From an uncultured Planctomycetota bacterium (GTDB taxonomy: Bacteria > Planctomycetota > SZUA-567 > JAFGNG01), in NCBI GenBank assembly GCA_947311175.1, contig CAMZKK010000067.1, forward strand, positions 1-6,994: 6,994 bases of DNA, written 5' to 3'. The first letter of the stretch is position 1; each line of letters opens with the position of its first letter. The notes below the pieces were generated by a model. It did not search any database. It had not been told where the DNA came from and saw nothing but the letters and a program-made list of their open reading frames with translations. The translations under genes were made by a program, and so were the position numbers. Positions 1-6,089 of the stretch are shown piece by piece.

Positions 1-449
1 AGATGATCGTTAAAACTCTTTTGCATAGCTTCATATCTTTTTTTCGCTAAGGCAGAATTTATCATCCCTAAAATGCTATCAAGTCGAAATGGTTTTTTTA
101 TAAATGAGTATGCTCCGAGATTAAGTGCGTCAACGACACAATCAAATTCAGCAAAACCTGTCATTACAATAAATGGCATCTCATAATCATTTTCTCTACA
201 CCATCTTAAAAGTTCTATGCCATTTTCTTCAGGCATTTTGATGTCAGAGATAACTAAATCGAAAACCCTCCCTGCAATTATCTTTTTTGCTTGTGCCACC
301 CTCGCAGCATGAAAAACCTTGGTTTCATCACCCTTAACCGCTTCTTCAATAAAATCACGAATAGCAACCTCATCATCAACAACCAAGATTGTAGTTGGTG
401 TTACATTAAAACCAATATCAAGCAAATCATCACCAAAGTAATCATCCAT
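1..449 (-). CDS. Response regulator, receiver domain (C-terminal part beyond window)
   Basis: This is the N-terminal 149 codons of a response regulator; the reading frame is still open at the left edge, so the output domain, if any, is not visible. A roughly 18-residue acidic leader (MDDYFGDDLLDIG...) precedes a complete CheY-like receiver domain, about residues 19-135. The acidic pair is D25-D26 (ILVVDDE), the phospho-acceptor is D69 (VISDIKMP), the switch Thr is T97 (VMTGFAE) and the conserved Lys is K118 or K119 (FIKKPF). The domain should receive a phosphoryl group from a sensor histidine kinase in the cytoplasm. The ATG at 449 is preceded by GGGGAGAGAAAT, a good ribosome binding site. 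The charged stretch after residue 134 (AKKRYEAMQKS) looks like the start of a helical linker. The gene is 111 nt downstream of the ketosynthase, so it may be a separate unit. No partner kinase is seen, and the output cannot be assigned. Confidence 0.9.
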   Translation of the reverse strand, partial: MDDYFGDDLLDIGFNVTPTTILVVDDEVAIRDFIEEAVKGDETKVFHAARVAQAKKIIAGRVFDLVISDIKMPEENGIELLRWCRENDYEMPFIVMTGFAEFDCVVDALNLGAYSFIKKPFRLDSILGMINSALAKKRYEAMQKSFNDH

Positions 450-476
450 ATTTCTCTCCCCAAAGACCTTGATTCA

Positions 477-496
477 AAATTCCAACTGCGGAATTT
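477..496. repeat. 7-bp perfect inverted repeat in the leader of the response regulator gene
   Basis: AAATTCC and GGAATTT form a perfect 7-bp inverted repeat with a 6-nt loop, centred about 37 nt upstream of the response regulator start codon. It could be an RNA hairpin in the leader or a dimeric regulator's operator. On the minus strand it is followed by TTGAATC rather than a T-run, so it does not look like a normal intrinsic terminator. The function is unknown. Confidence 0.4.
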
Positions 497-532
497 AAGT
501 TAAAATACCATCACATCAATTATTTCATACTT

Positions 533-559
533 ATTGTATTGTTTCACTGAAAAAATCAA
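533..559 (-). promoter_or_regulatory. Weak candidate sigma70-type promoter for the response regulator gene
   Basis: On the minus strand, TTGATT (554-559) and TACAAT (533-538) resemble -35 and -10 boxes, but the spacer is only 15 bp, shorter than ideal. They lie just after the ketosynthase stop codon. The gene downstream is 111 nt away, which is more than any other junction in the block, and that is the main reason to expect a promoter here. In such AT-rich DNA, matches of this quality are common by chance. Confidence 0.2.
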
Positions 560-560
560 A

Positions 561-1733
561 TTATTTAATTTTTGAAATAACAACCGAAGCATTTGCACCA
601 CCGAGTCCATAACTATTTGACATTGCATGACCAATATTTACATGCCTACTTTCAAGCGGACAATAATCGAGCTCAAAACCATCGTCCGGCTCATCAAGGT
701 TTAAAGTTGGCGGAACAACATCTTCTCGAACACTAAGGATGGTTGATACTGCTTCTAATGCTCCGGCAGCACCCATTGCATGTCCGAAGCAACTTTTATT
801 TGCAGTCAATATCATTTTGTCTGCATGTGAGCCAAAAACCTTTTTGATAGCCATTGTTTCAATTGCATCATTATATCTGGTTGCCGTTGCATGACAATTA
901 ATGTGGTCAATATCTACCGATTCTAAACCTGCATCAGCAATTGCCATCTCCATTACTTTACGAATACCCCTGCCATCTTTTTCCGGAGCAGTCATATGAA
1001 AGGCATCGTTATTTATCCCCATTCCTGAAACCATTGCAATTGGGGTAATTCCTCTTTGTTCAACAGATTGCTCAGATTCAAGAACAATCACTGCCGAACC
1101 TTCTGCAAAAAGAGTACCGCTTCTGTTTTTATGAAATGGCAGTATCGTATCCTTTGTAATGGCACGAAGGGCAGACAATCCTGCGTATGAATAGATGGAC
1201 AATTCATCAAATCCACCACAAATAACCACATCTTCTTCACCTCGTCTAATCCTATCAAACCCGAGACCTATCGCTGCTGTTCCCGATGCACACGATAAAC
1301 TCAACAAATGACAATCACCAGCAAATGCAAACTTATCTCGCAGCGCATTTTCTGCTTCGAAAAATGAAGCATTATTCAAATTTACATTTTCCGGATTATT
1401 AGAAAGCTCTTCAATTTGAGATAGGTATGAATTTATCCCGCCGAAATTTGTCCCTAAAGAAAAAGCAATATTACTTACAGAAGGGTCAAGCTCTGCATTC
1501 AACACTGCTTCCGATGTCGCTTGAAGTAAAAAAGAAACCGCTCTTGAGTATGGTTCAAGAACAGAAAAATCTACAACCTCTCCTACCATAGAATTTCTGA
1601 ATGGAGTGGCGTCAAATAAAGTTACCGGCCGAAAAGCAGATAATCCATCTTTAAGGCTTTGCCAGAATATATCAACGCCAACTCCGTATGGAGAGACCAC
1701 ACCAAGACCGGTAACATAAACTTTTTTTTTCAT
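561..1733 (-). CDS. fabF: Beta-ketoacyl-ACP synthase, FabF (KAS II)-like
   Basis: This is a thiolase-fold condensing enzyme that extends an acyl chain with malonyl-ACP in fatty acid (or related) synthesis. It opens with the typical KVYVTGLGVVSPYG. With the ATG start it is 390 residues, slightly shorter than the usual 410 or so for FabF. The Cys-His-His set is present: C148 (LSCASGTAAIG), H281 (NCHATATRYND) and H318 (CFGHAMGAAGALE), plus K313 (ANKS). The C-terminal glycine loop reads SNSYGLGGAN, with Leu at the position of the gating Phe of FabF, and the first His motif is HATAT rather than HGTST. I chose the ATG at 1733 over the GTG at 1736: it forms TGATG with the acpS stop and sits 8 nt after GAGGGG. 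The GTG start would add one residue. A divergent FabF or a specialised ketosynthase of a secondary pathway are both possible. Confidence 0.88.
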   Translation of the reverse strand: MKKKVYVTGLGVVSPYGVGVDIFWQSLKDGLSAFRPVTLFDATPFRNSMVGEVVDFSVLEPYSRAVSFLLQATSEAVLNAELDPSVSNIAFSLGTNFGGINSYLSQIEELSNNPENVNLNNASFFEAENALRDKFAFAGDCHLLSLSCASGTAAIGLGFDRIRRGEEDVVICGGFDELSIYSYAGLSALRAITKDTILPFHKNRSGTLFAEGSAVIVLESEQSVEQRGITPIAMVSGMGINNDAFHMTAPEKDGRGIRKVMEMAIADAGLESVDIDHINCHATATRYNDAIETMAIKKVFGSHADKMILTANKSCFGHAMGAAGALEAVSTILSVREDVVPPTLNLDEPDDGFELDYCPLESRHVNIGHAMSNSYGLGGANASVVISKIK

Positions 1734-2116
1734 CACCCTTGCCCCTCGATTACTACTTGAGCAATTGCATATTCTTTGATGTGACTATAACTGACAAATG
1801 ATGATGAATAATTTTGTTGTTTTAAGATTTCTTCTGCATGCCCGTTAAATTTCAAACTTGGAGCACCATTTTCTTGCTTAATTATTTCAATCGACAAAAA
1901 GCCAACACCCTCTTGCCATCCTGTTCCGAGTGCCTTCATCGCTGCCTCTTTGGCGGCAAAACGAGCGGCAAAGCGTTCTTCCGCATTTGCTGAATTTTTA
2001 CAATATTCAATCTCTTGGGGGGTAAAGGTTTTTCTTAAAAATTTATTGCCATACCTTGAAATAGATTCCCTAATCCTATCCACCTCAATAATATCTACTC
2101 CAATCCCAATAATCAT
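1733..2116 (-). CDS. acpS: Holo-[acyl-carrier-protein] synthase (4'-phosphopantetheinyl transferase)
   Basis: AcpS transfers the 4'-phosphopantetheine group from coenzyme A to a serine of apo-ACP, making the carrier active for fatty acid synthesis. At 127 residues it has the normal length for the trimeric AcpS type. The metal-binding D8 is in GIGVDIIEVDRI and E57 is in RFAAKEAAMKALGTG, the two hallmark motifs; the family's late SxSHxxxYAxA motif is SYSHIKEYAIAQ (residues 109-120). The start codon overlaps the stop of the lipoyl-protein gene by one base (TAATG). There is no good Shine-Dalgarno sequence in front of it, so translation probably depends on coupling. Its own stop overlaps the start of the ketosynthase gene. 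The pairing with a ketosynthase fits a shared role in acyl-carrier chemistry, although no ACP gene is in the window. Confidence 0.95.
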   Translation of the reverse strand: MIIGIGVDIIEVDRIRESISRYGNKFLRKTFTPQEIEYCKNSANAEERFAARFAAKEAAMKALGTGWQEGVGFLSIEIIKQENGAPSLKFNGHAEEILKQQNYSSSFVSYSHIKEYAIAQVVIEGQG

Positions 2117-2625
2117 TATTTTTCATTAAGCTCCATAAATCCAAAGATATCTTTTTCTTTAATAATTCCCTTAATTTTCAATATCTTAGCCACCTCCGAC
2201 AACACAATATCGTTTTCTTTAGCCAGTCTCCTTGCTGATGGCACAGCCCTGACCTTGTTTGAAACTCCATAATCAAGGGTTTGCTCACCGTTATCATCTG
2301 TTAAAGAAAAAGTAGTAGAGATTAAATTTTCATTTTCTGTTTCAGCCACCTGCCGTGCCAAATCTACATCTATCGACAAATCATTTTCTTGACAGACAAT
2401 GGCAATGATATATCCAACGGGCAAAACACTTCGTTCTTCTGATAAAATATGGGATATATTGCCACTAATATCATCTTCTAACTCAAGATTAAAGGTTGCC
2501 TTTTCAGTAATCAATACAACAAGCTCTGCCCCTATCTCAATGTATTGACCTACCCTCACCAACCATTCGCCAATAGTTACATTATCTATATTTTCTGCAA
2601 TAGAAGGAATTTTTATGTAATACAT
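2116..2625 (-). CDS. Stand-alone lipoyl domain plus degenerate E3-binding domain (E2-like, no catalytic domain)
   Basis: This is a 169-residue protein built like the front half of a 2-oxo-acid dehydrogenase E2 subunit. Residues 1-80 form a lipoyl/biotinyl-type beta-barrel, and the hairpin LITEKATFNLE places K42 where E2 proteins carry lipoyl-lysine; the context is the E-K-A lipoyl type, not the biotin M-K-M type. After a linker of about 40 residues rich in E, D, N, S and T, residues 122-165 resemble the peripheral-subunit (E3) binding domain: VRAVPSARRLAKENDI then LSEVAKILKIKGIIKEKDI. In that part the usual GTGxxGRI loop is not conserved. The roughly 230-residue acyltransferase domain is absent, and the ORF ends normally with TAA, so this is not an obvious frameshift. 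The start is preceded by GAGGG overlapping the upstream stop. It could be an E2 fragment, an E3 adaptor or a regulatory carrier; I cannot assign a pathway. Confidence 0.75.
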   Translation of the reverse strand: MYYIKIPSIAENIDNVTIGEWLVRVGQYIEIGAELVVLITEKATFNLELEDDISGNISHILSEERSVLPVGYIIAIVCQENDLSIDVDLARQVAETENENLISTTFSLTDDNGEQTLDYGVSNKVRAVPSARRLAKENDIVLSEVAKILKIKGIIKEKDIFGFMELNEK

Positions 2626-2631
2626 ATTCCC

Positions 2632-3378
2632 TCATTTTCCGGCAATAATTCTCTTTCCGAGAAAATCATCAAGGGCAGGGTTTTCATAAATTTTTGCAGC
2701 AGTTTTTTCCGCATCATATTTTACTCTTCTGTAAACTACTGAGTCGCCATCAAAAACAACATAACAACTCAATGGATTTTTATCACGGGGCTGACCAACT
2801 GAGCCTACATTTACGATGGCTTTACTATTCTCATCCAACATAAAAATATTCATCAACATTTCTTCCGGACGCATAAATTTCTGCCCCAGCTCAAACACAC
2901 CGGGGAGGTGAGTATGTCCAACAAAACAATATCTCTCAAACTTTTCAAATTGAGGCTCTAATAATTGTGGTCGAAGGGAGTGTTTAGGTAAAATATATTC
3001 ATTAGTTGGATCACATGGTGAGCCATGAACAAACAAACATCCTTCCTCTTCTTTTTTCTCAGGAAGACTGGTTGCTATATCAAAAAGTTTTCTGCCCTCT
3101 TCCGAGCTTTGCAAAAATTTTTGCGTCCACATAATAGCATTTTTTGCCCTCGCATTAAATCTGCTACCACCCTCAATTAAAGCATACTCATGGTTGCCCA
3201 TCAAAGTAACGTCGTATTTTTCAATGGTTTGCAAACACTCTATTGGATTTGGTCCGTAGCCGACAACATCTCCAAGACAAATAATATTATCTGCACCAAC
3301 GTTTTCGATATCTTCCAATACCGCAGTTAATGACTCAATGTTGGCATGAATGTCAGAGATGATTGCAAGCTTTGTCAT
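2632..3378 (-). CDS. Calcineurin-like metallophosphoesterase (YfcE/ApaH-like superfamily)
   Basis: This 248-residue cytoplasmic protein has the full set of dinuclear-metal motifs: D9 and H11 (ISDIHAN), D37 (CLGDVVGYGPNP), N62-H63 (GNHE), H118 (FVHGSP), and H155 and H157 (GHTH). NVGSVGQPRD near residues 190-199 is typical of a conserved bacterial subgroup of these phosphoesterases. It should hydrolyse a phosphomonoester or phosphodiester bond with two divalent metals, but the true substrate is not known for this subgroup. The ATG at 3378 is preceded by AAGGAAACT, a good ribosome binding site. It starts 9 nt after dapA and ends 6 nt before the lipoyl-protein gene, so it is probably cotranscribed with both. 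No signal peptide or membrane segment is visible. Confidence 0.9.
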   Translation of the reverse strand: MTKLAIISDIHANIESLTAVLEDIENVGADNIICLGDVVGYGPNPIECLQTIEKYDVTLMGNHEYALIEGGSRFNARAKNAIMWTQKFLQSSEEGRKLFDIATSLPEKKEEEGCLFVHGSPCDPTNEYILPKHSLRPQLLEPQFEKFERYCFVGHTHLPGVFELGQKFMRPEEMLMNIFMLDENSKAIVNVGSVGQPRDKNPLSCYVVFDGDSVVYRRVKYDAEKTAAKIYENPALDDFLGKRIIAGK

Positions 3379-3387
3379 AGTTTCCTT

Positions 3388-4269
3388 TTACTTTACCGAT
3401 AGACCGAATTTTATTAGAGTATCCTTCAACACCTTAGCACTGTCAGCAGTAATCTCAGTCAAAGGCATCCTTACCACACCATTGATAAGCCCTGTGATTT
3501 GCATCGCTGCCTTAATAACAATCGGGTTGGTTTCGATAAACATCACCTTAAATATTGGTAATAATTTATAATGTTGCTCCTGTGCTTCTTTAACCTTGCC
3601 TTCATCCCATAGCTTTACAAGTTTTGCAACTTCCGCAGGGATTAAATTCGCCGCTACCGACACAACACCAACCCCACCAACCGACATCATCGGTAAAGTG
3701 AGACTGTCATCACCTGAAATAACATCAATATCACAAATCCCCCTAATCGAACTAACTTGATCTACTGAACCACATGCCTCTTTAACACAAACAACATTTT
3801 CAACTTCGTTATAAAGACGAGCAATTGTTTCAGGTGCAATCTTGGTGCAAGTTCTCCCTGGGACATTATAAAGCATAACCGGAATTTTTGCCGCATCCGC
3901 AACCATTTTATAATGCCTAAATTGACCTTCAGCTGTTGGCTTGTTATAGTATGGAGTAATTACCAAAACTCCATCAGCCCCCGCCTTCGCTGCTGCCTCA
4001 CTAAGACGAACAGCCTCAACTGTATTATTAGAGCCTGTTCCGGCAATGACCTTTATCCTGCCTGCAACCTTCTTTACCGTTCTTGCAATGACCTCTTCTT
4101 GTTCCTGATGAGAAAGAGTTGCTGCTTCACCGGTACAACCGCAAGGAACAATACCGGAAGTGCCTGACTCTATATGCCACTCAATAAGCTCGTCAAGTTT
4201 ATCATAATCTACTGCTGATGCATCATTAGTAAATGGAGTAGTAATCGCGACAATTGATCCCTTAAACAT
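3388..4269 (-). CDS. dapA: 4-hydroxy-tetrahydrodipicolinate synthase (DapA)
   Basis: DapA condenses pyruvate with L-aspartate 4-semialdehyde, the first committed step to diaminopimelate and lysine. The 293-residue length is standard for this (beta/alpha)8-barrel lyase, and the start MFKGSIVAITTPF matches the family. The Schiff-base lysine is K163 (VCVKEACG). Tyr107-Tyr108 are in TPYYNKP, Y134 is in LYNVPGRT and R139 follows it. The usual GTTGE loop reads GCTGE: C45 replaces the first Thr (E. coli T44), which belongs to the Tyr-Thr-Tyr proton relay, while T46 is kept. The start codon follows AGAAAGAAGAAAAT, a modest ribosome binding site. A 118-nt gap precedes it, so dapA is probably the first gene of the block running through the ketosynthase. 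It is a member of the DapA/NAL family by sequence; the other motifs support true DapA. Confidence 0.95.
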   Translation of the reverse strand: MFKGSIVAITTPFTNDASAVDYDKLDELIEWHIESGTSGIVPCGCTGEAATLSHQEQEEVIARTVKKVAGRIKVIAGTGSNNTVEAVRLSEAAAKAGADGVLVITPYYNKPTAEGQFRHYKMVADAAKIPVMLYNVPGRTCTKIAPETIARLYNEVENVVCVKEACGSVDQVSSIRGICDIDVISGDDSLTLPMMSVGGVGVVSVAANLIPAEVAKLVKLWDEGKVKEAQEQHYKLLPIFKVMFIETNPIVIKAAMQITGLINGVVRMPLTEITADSAKVLKDTLIKFGLSVK

Positions 4270-4347
4270 ATTTTCTTCTTTCTATAAATAAATACTTTAA
4301 ATTAAATTAACATACAGCCTACAAAAGTAACTCTTTAGACCTATTTT

Positions 4348-4375
4348 ATTTTATCAACCTATTGAATATGTTCAA
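4348..4375 (-). promoter_or_regulatory. Candidate sigma70-type promoter for the dapA operon
   Basis: On the minus strand, TTGAAC (4370-4375) and TAAAAT (4348-4353) are separated by 16 bp, and would give a leader of about 70 nt before the dapA start. A short inverted repeat, TTGAA-TATG-TTCAA on the plus strand (4362-4375), overlaps the -35 box and could be an operator half-site pair. The gap from 4270 to 4387 shows no other gene. I saw no T-box, lysine riboswitch core or GC-rich terminator in it by eye, and the AT-rich base composition makes chance matches likely. Confidence 0.35.
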
Positions 4376-4387
4376 CATTTTTATTTT

Positions 4388-5128
4388 TTATTCAGACTTA
4401 AAACGAACCGCCTCAACCATCAAATCTCTCATTTCACGAACCGCGCGATCAAGTCCAACCAAAACTGCTCTTGAAATAATACTATGGCCGATATTAAGTT
4501 CTTCCATTTCAGAAATTGCTGCCACCGGTTTTACATTTTGATAAGTAAGCCCATGTCCGCCATTAACTCGCAATCCTTTGCTTTTGGCAAAAGCCGCTCC
4601 TTTAATTAATTTGTCTAATTCTTTTCCAGTTTTTTCTTCGTTACCCCAACATTCCGCATATGTTCCGGTATGCAATTCAACATACTGAGCCCCTGCTTTT
4701 GCTGATGCTTCTATCTGCTCTAAAACCGGGTCGATAAACAAACTAACCTTCACCCCTTTGGCATTAAGTCGAGATACCACTTCTTTAATCCTGGCAAACC
4801 CACCCACAACATCAAGCCCACCTTCGGTCGTAACCTCTTCTCTTTTTTCCGGAACCAAACAAGCATAGTCAGGAATTATTTCTTCAGCAATCTGCACAAT
4901 CTCTTCACAGACAGCCATTTCAAGATTCAAACTGGTGCGGATTGTTTTTCTTAATATTTTTATATCTCTATCTTGCATATGGCGGCGATCTTCTCTGAGA
5001 TGAACAGTAATTCCTTCTGCTCCAGCCATCTCTGCAATTGAAGCAGCTGCTACCGGATCCGGCTCAACAGTTTTTCTTGCTTGTCTAACTGTTGCGACAT
5101 GATCAATATTTACGCCAAGTCTAATCAT
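4388..5128 (-). CDS. pdxJ: Pyridoxine 5'-phosphate synthase (PdxJ)
   Basis: PdxJ joins 1-deoxy-D-xylulose 5-phosphate with 3-amino-2-oxopropyl phosphate to make pyridoxine 5'-phosphate, the last ring-closing step of the DXP-dependent vitamin B6 route. At 246 residues it is full length for the (beta/alpha)8-barrel family. Conserved blocks in order are LGVNIDHVATVRQAR (4-18), GITVHLREDRRHMQDRD (39-55), LNLEMA (67-72), LVPEKREEVTTEGGLDV (91-107), SLFIDP (129-134), ELHTGTYAE (151-159), VNGGHGLTY (188-196) and NIGHSIISRAVLVGL (212-226). Catalytic H43, E70 and H192 match the E. coli H45, E72 and H193. The start has a strong AGGAG six nt upstream. It begins 13 nt after cdaR and probably belongs to that operon. 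No sign of truncation. Confidence 0.97.
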   Translation of the reverse strand: MIRLGVNIDHVATVRQARKTVEPDPVAAASIAEMAGAEGITVHLREDRRHMQDRDIKILRKTIRTSLNLEMAVCEEIVQIAEEIIPDYACLVPEKREEVTTEGGLDVVGGFARIKEVVSRLNAKGVKVSLFIDPVLEQIEASAKAGAQYVELHTGTYAECWGNEEKTGKELDKLIKGAAFAKSKGLRVNGGHGLTYQNVKPVAAISEMEELNIGHSIISRAVLVGLDRAVREMRDLMVEAVRFKSE

Positions 5129-5141
5129 TTTTTCTCCTAAT

Positions 5142-6089
5142 CTATTTTACCGTAATCTTTACTTCTTTCGGAACAATATCTTTAACCACAACGCCAACCG
5201 GAAGATGAATCCTACATCGCAAGATATGTTCCCCTCTCACTTCACCTGTGATATCACTAGTGTCAACATATACAATGGGGTCTTTCTCTGTGAGATTATC
5301 TAGGATTGCTTTAGAGCCCTCAATCTCAAGAGTGACAGTTGGGGGATTAATCTTCATTATTCTAAGCCCAAGAATTGGTCCGTAAAGAACTCGCACCGGC
5401 ACCTTTTTTAAAACCTTAACCGCTGGAATTGGCTCAATAATTACCGAAACATCAATTCCTTTGTCGGTTTGCAATTTTCTTCCACCGGTAAGCTCTGCCG
5501 GTTGTACCCCTACTCGACGATAAATATCTTCTGCTTTTCCCGACACATCAATGGGATAACATTCTAAAAAATCTCCAGGCTTAACCAATCCTTTTGGCAC
5601 CATAACCTCTACATAACTTGGATCGGCATCCATTCTCAAGACGCGATAACCTTTTGCCGGTTTACCTTCAAACACCGGACGAACTCTCACATATTGTGGA
5701 ACCAACCGAACAACCGTAACTTCTATTTGGCTCGGTGATACACTTAATACTGCAACCCCAGATGGTAATCTGAGGTCGGCATCCTTGATTAAAATATTTT
5801 CGGTATAGACATCGTGTTTTGACGGAGCCGTTATCGTCTTATTTAAAGATATTGTATTTACAGCCATTCCCTTCATTTGTTCCTTTGGGCCCTGCAAAAC
5901 AACAGTAATACTTTTAGGGACATCTGACGATAATTCCCACCCCTCTGCCAAATTAAGCAACAAAGACACCTTAACTGTTTTATTTTCAATTCTGCGGTTA
6001 TCTACATAAATCCAAACCAACAACGCCAAGATGATTGAAACAAGCAAGGCTGCCGGATCAATGTATTTTTTAACCTTTTGTAGCGACAT
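5142..6089 (-). CDS. cdaR: YbbR-repeat membrane protein, CdaR-like partner of the c-di-AMP synthase
   Basis: This 315-residue protein has a single N-terminal membrane segment at about residues 12-29 (AALLVSIILALLVWIYV), with positively charged residues before it, and a large outside part. That part contains about three YbbR domains, roughly residues 35-128, 133-220 and 228-314, each made of beta-strands with a conserved PSxVEVxVxG-like turn (SITVVLQG, YVEVMVP, TVTLEIEG). CdaR in Firmicutes binds and modulates the membrane cyclase CdaA, and this gene lies directly after cdaA with a 1-nt TAATG overlap, so I infer the same partnership here. A GAGGA ribosome binding site sits 9 nt before the start inside the end of cdaA. 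The symbol is inferred from context; ybbR is the older name. Confidence 0.9.
   Translation of the reverse strand: MSLQKVKKYIDPAALLVSIILALLVWIYVDNRRIENKTVKVSLLLNLAEGWELSSDVPKSITVVLQGPKEQMKGMAVNTISLNKTITAPSKHDVYTENILIKDADLRLPSGVAVLSVSPSQIEVTVVRLVPQYVRVRPVFEGKPAKGYRVLRMDADPSYVEVMVPKGLVKPGDFLECYPIDVSGKAEDIYRRVGVQPAELTGGRKLQTDKGIDVSVIIEPIPAVKVLKKVPVRVLYGPILGLRIMKINPPTVTLEIEGSKAILDNLTEKDPIVYVDTSDITGEVRGEHILRCRIHLPVGVVVKDIVPKEVKITVK

Noticed and set aside
291..503. Plus-strand 70-codon open frame
   Set aside because: It lies antisense to the response regulator and its leader, has no family motifs, and its composition follows the AT-rich antisense strand.
558..571. AAATTA-TT-TAATTT inverted repeat at the ketosynthase stop, followed on the minus strand by a T-run, as a terminator
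   Set aside because: The 6-bp stem is pure A/T with a 2-nt loop and overlaps the stop codon. It is too weak for an intrinsic terminator and is likely by chance in such AT-rich DNA.
2116..2625. Biotin carrier protein (AccB-like)
   Set aside because: The modified-lysine context is TEKA rather than the biotin-type MKM, and an E3-binding-like region follows, so lipoyl is the better reading.
2545..2742. Plus-strand 65-codon open frame across the phosphoesterase/lipoyl junction
   Set aside because: It is antisense to two well-supported genes with clear motifs, and the peptide shows no recognisable domain.
3350..3571. Plus-strand 73-codon open frame with a hydrophobic character
   Set aside because: It is antisense to dapA and the phosphoesterase start. 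The hydrophobicity comes from the complement of those codons, and it lacks a convincing ribosome binding site.
3913..4167. Plus-strand 84-codon open frame
   Set aside because: It lies entirely antisense to the conserved DapA active-site region, so it is a shadow frame.
4362..4375. LexA-like box (GAATATGTTC)
   Set aside because: It lacks the spacing of known LexA sites (GAAC-N4-GTTC), and the downstream genes are not SOS genes.
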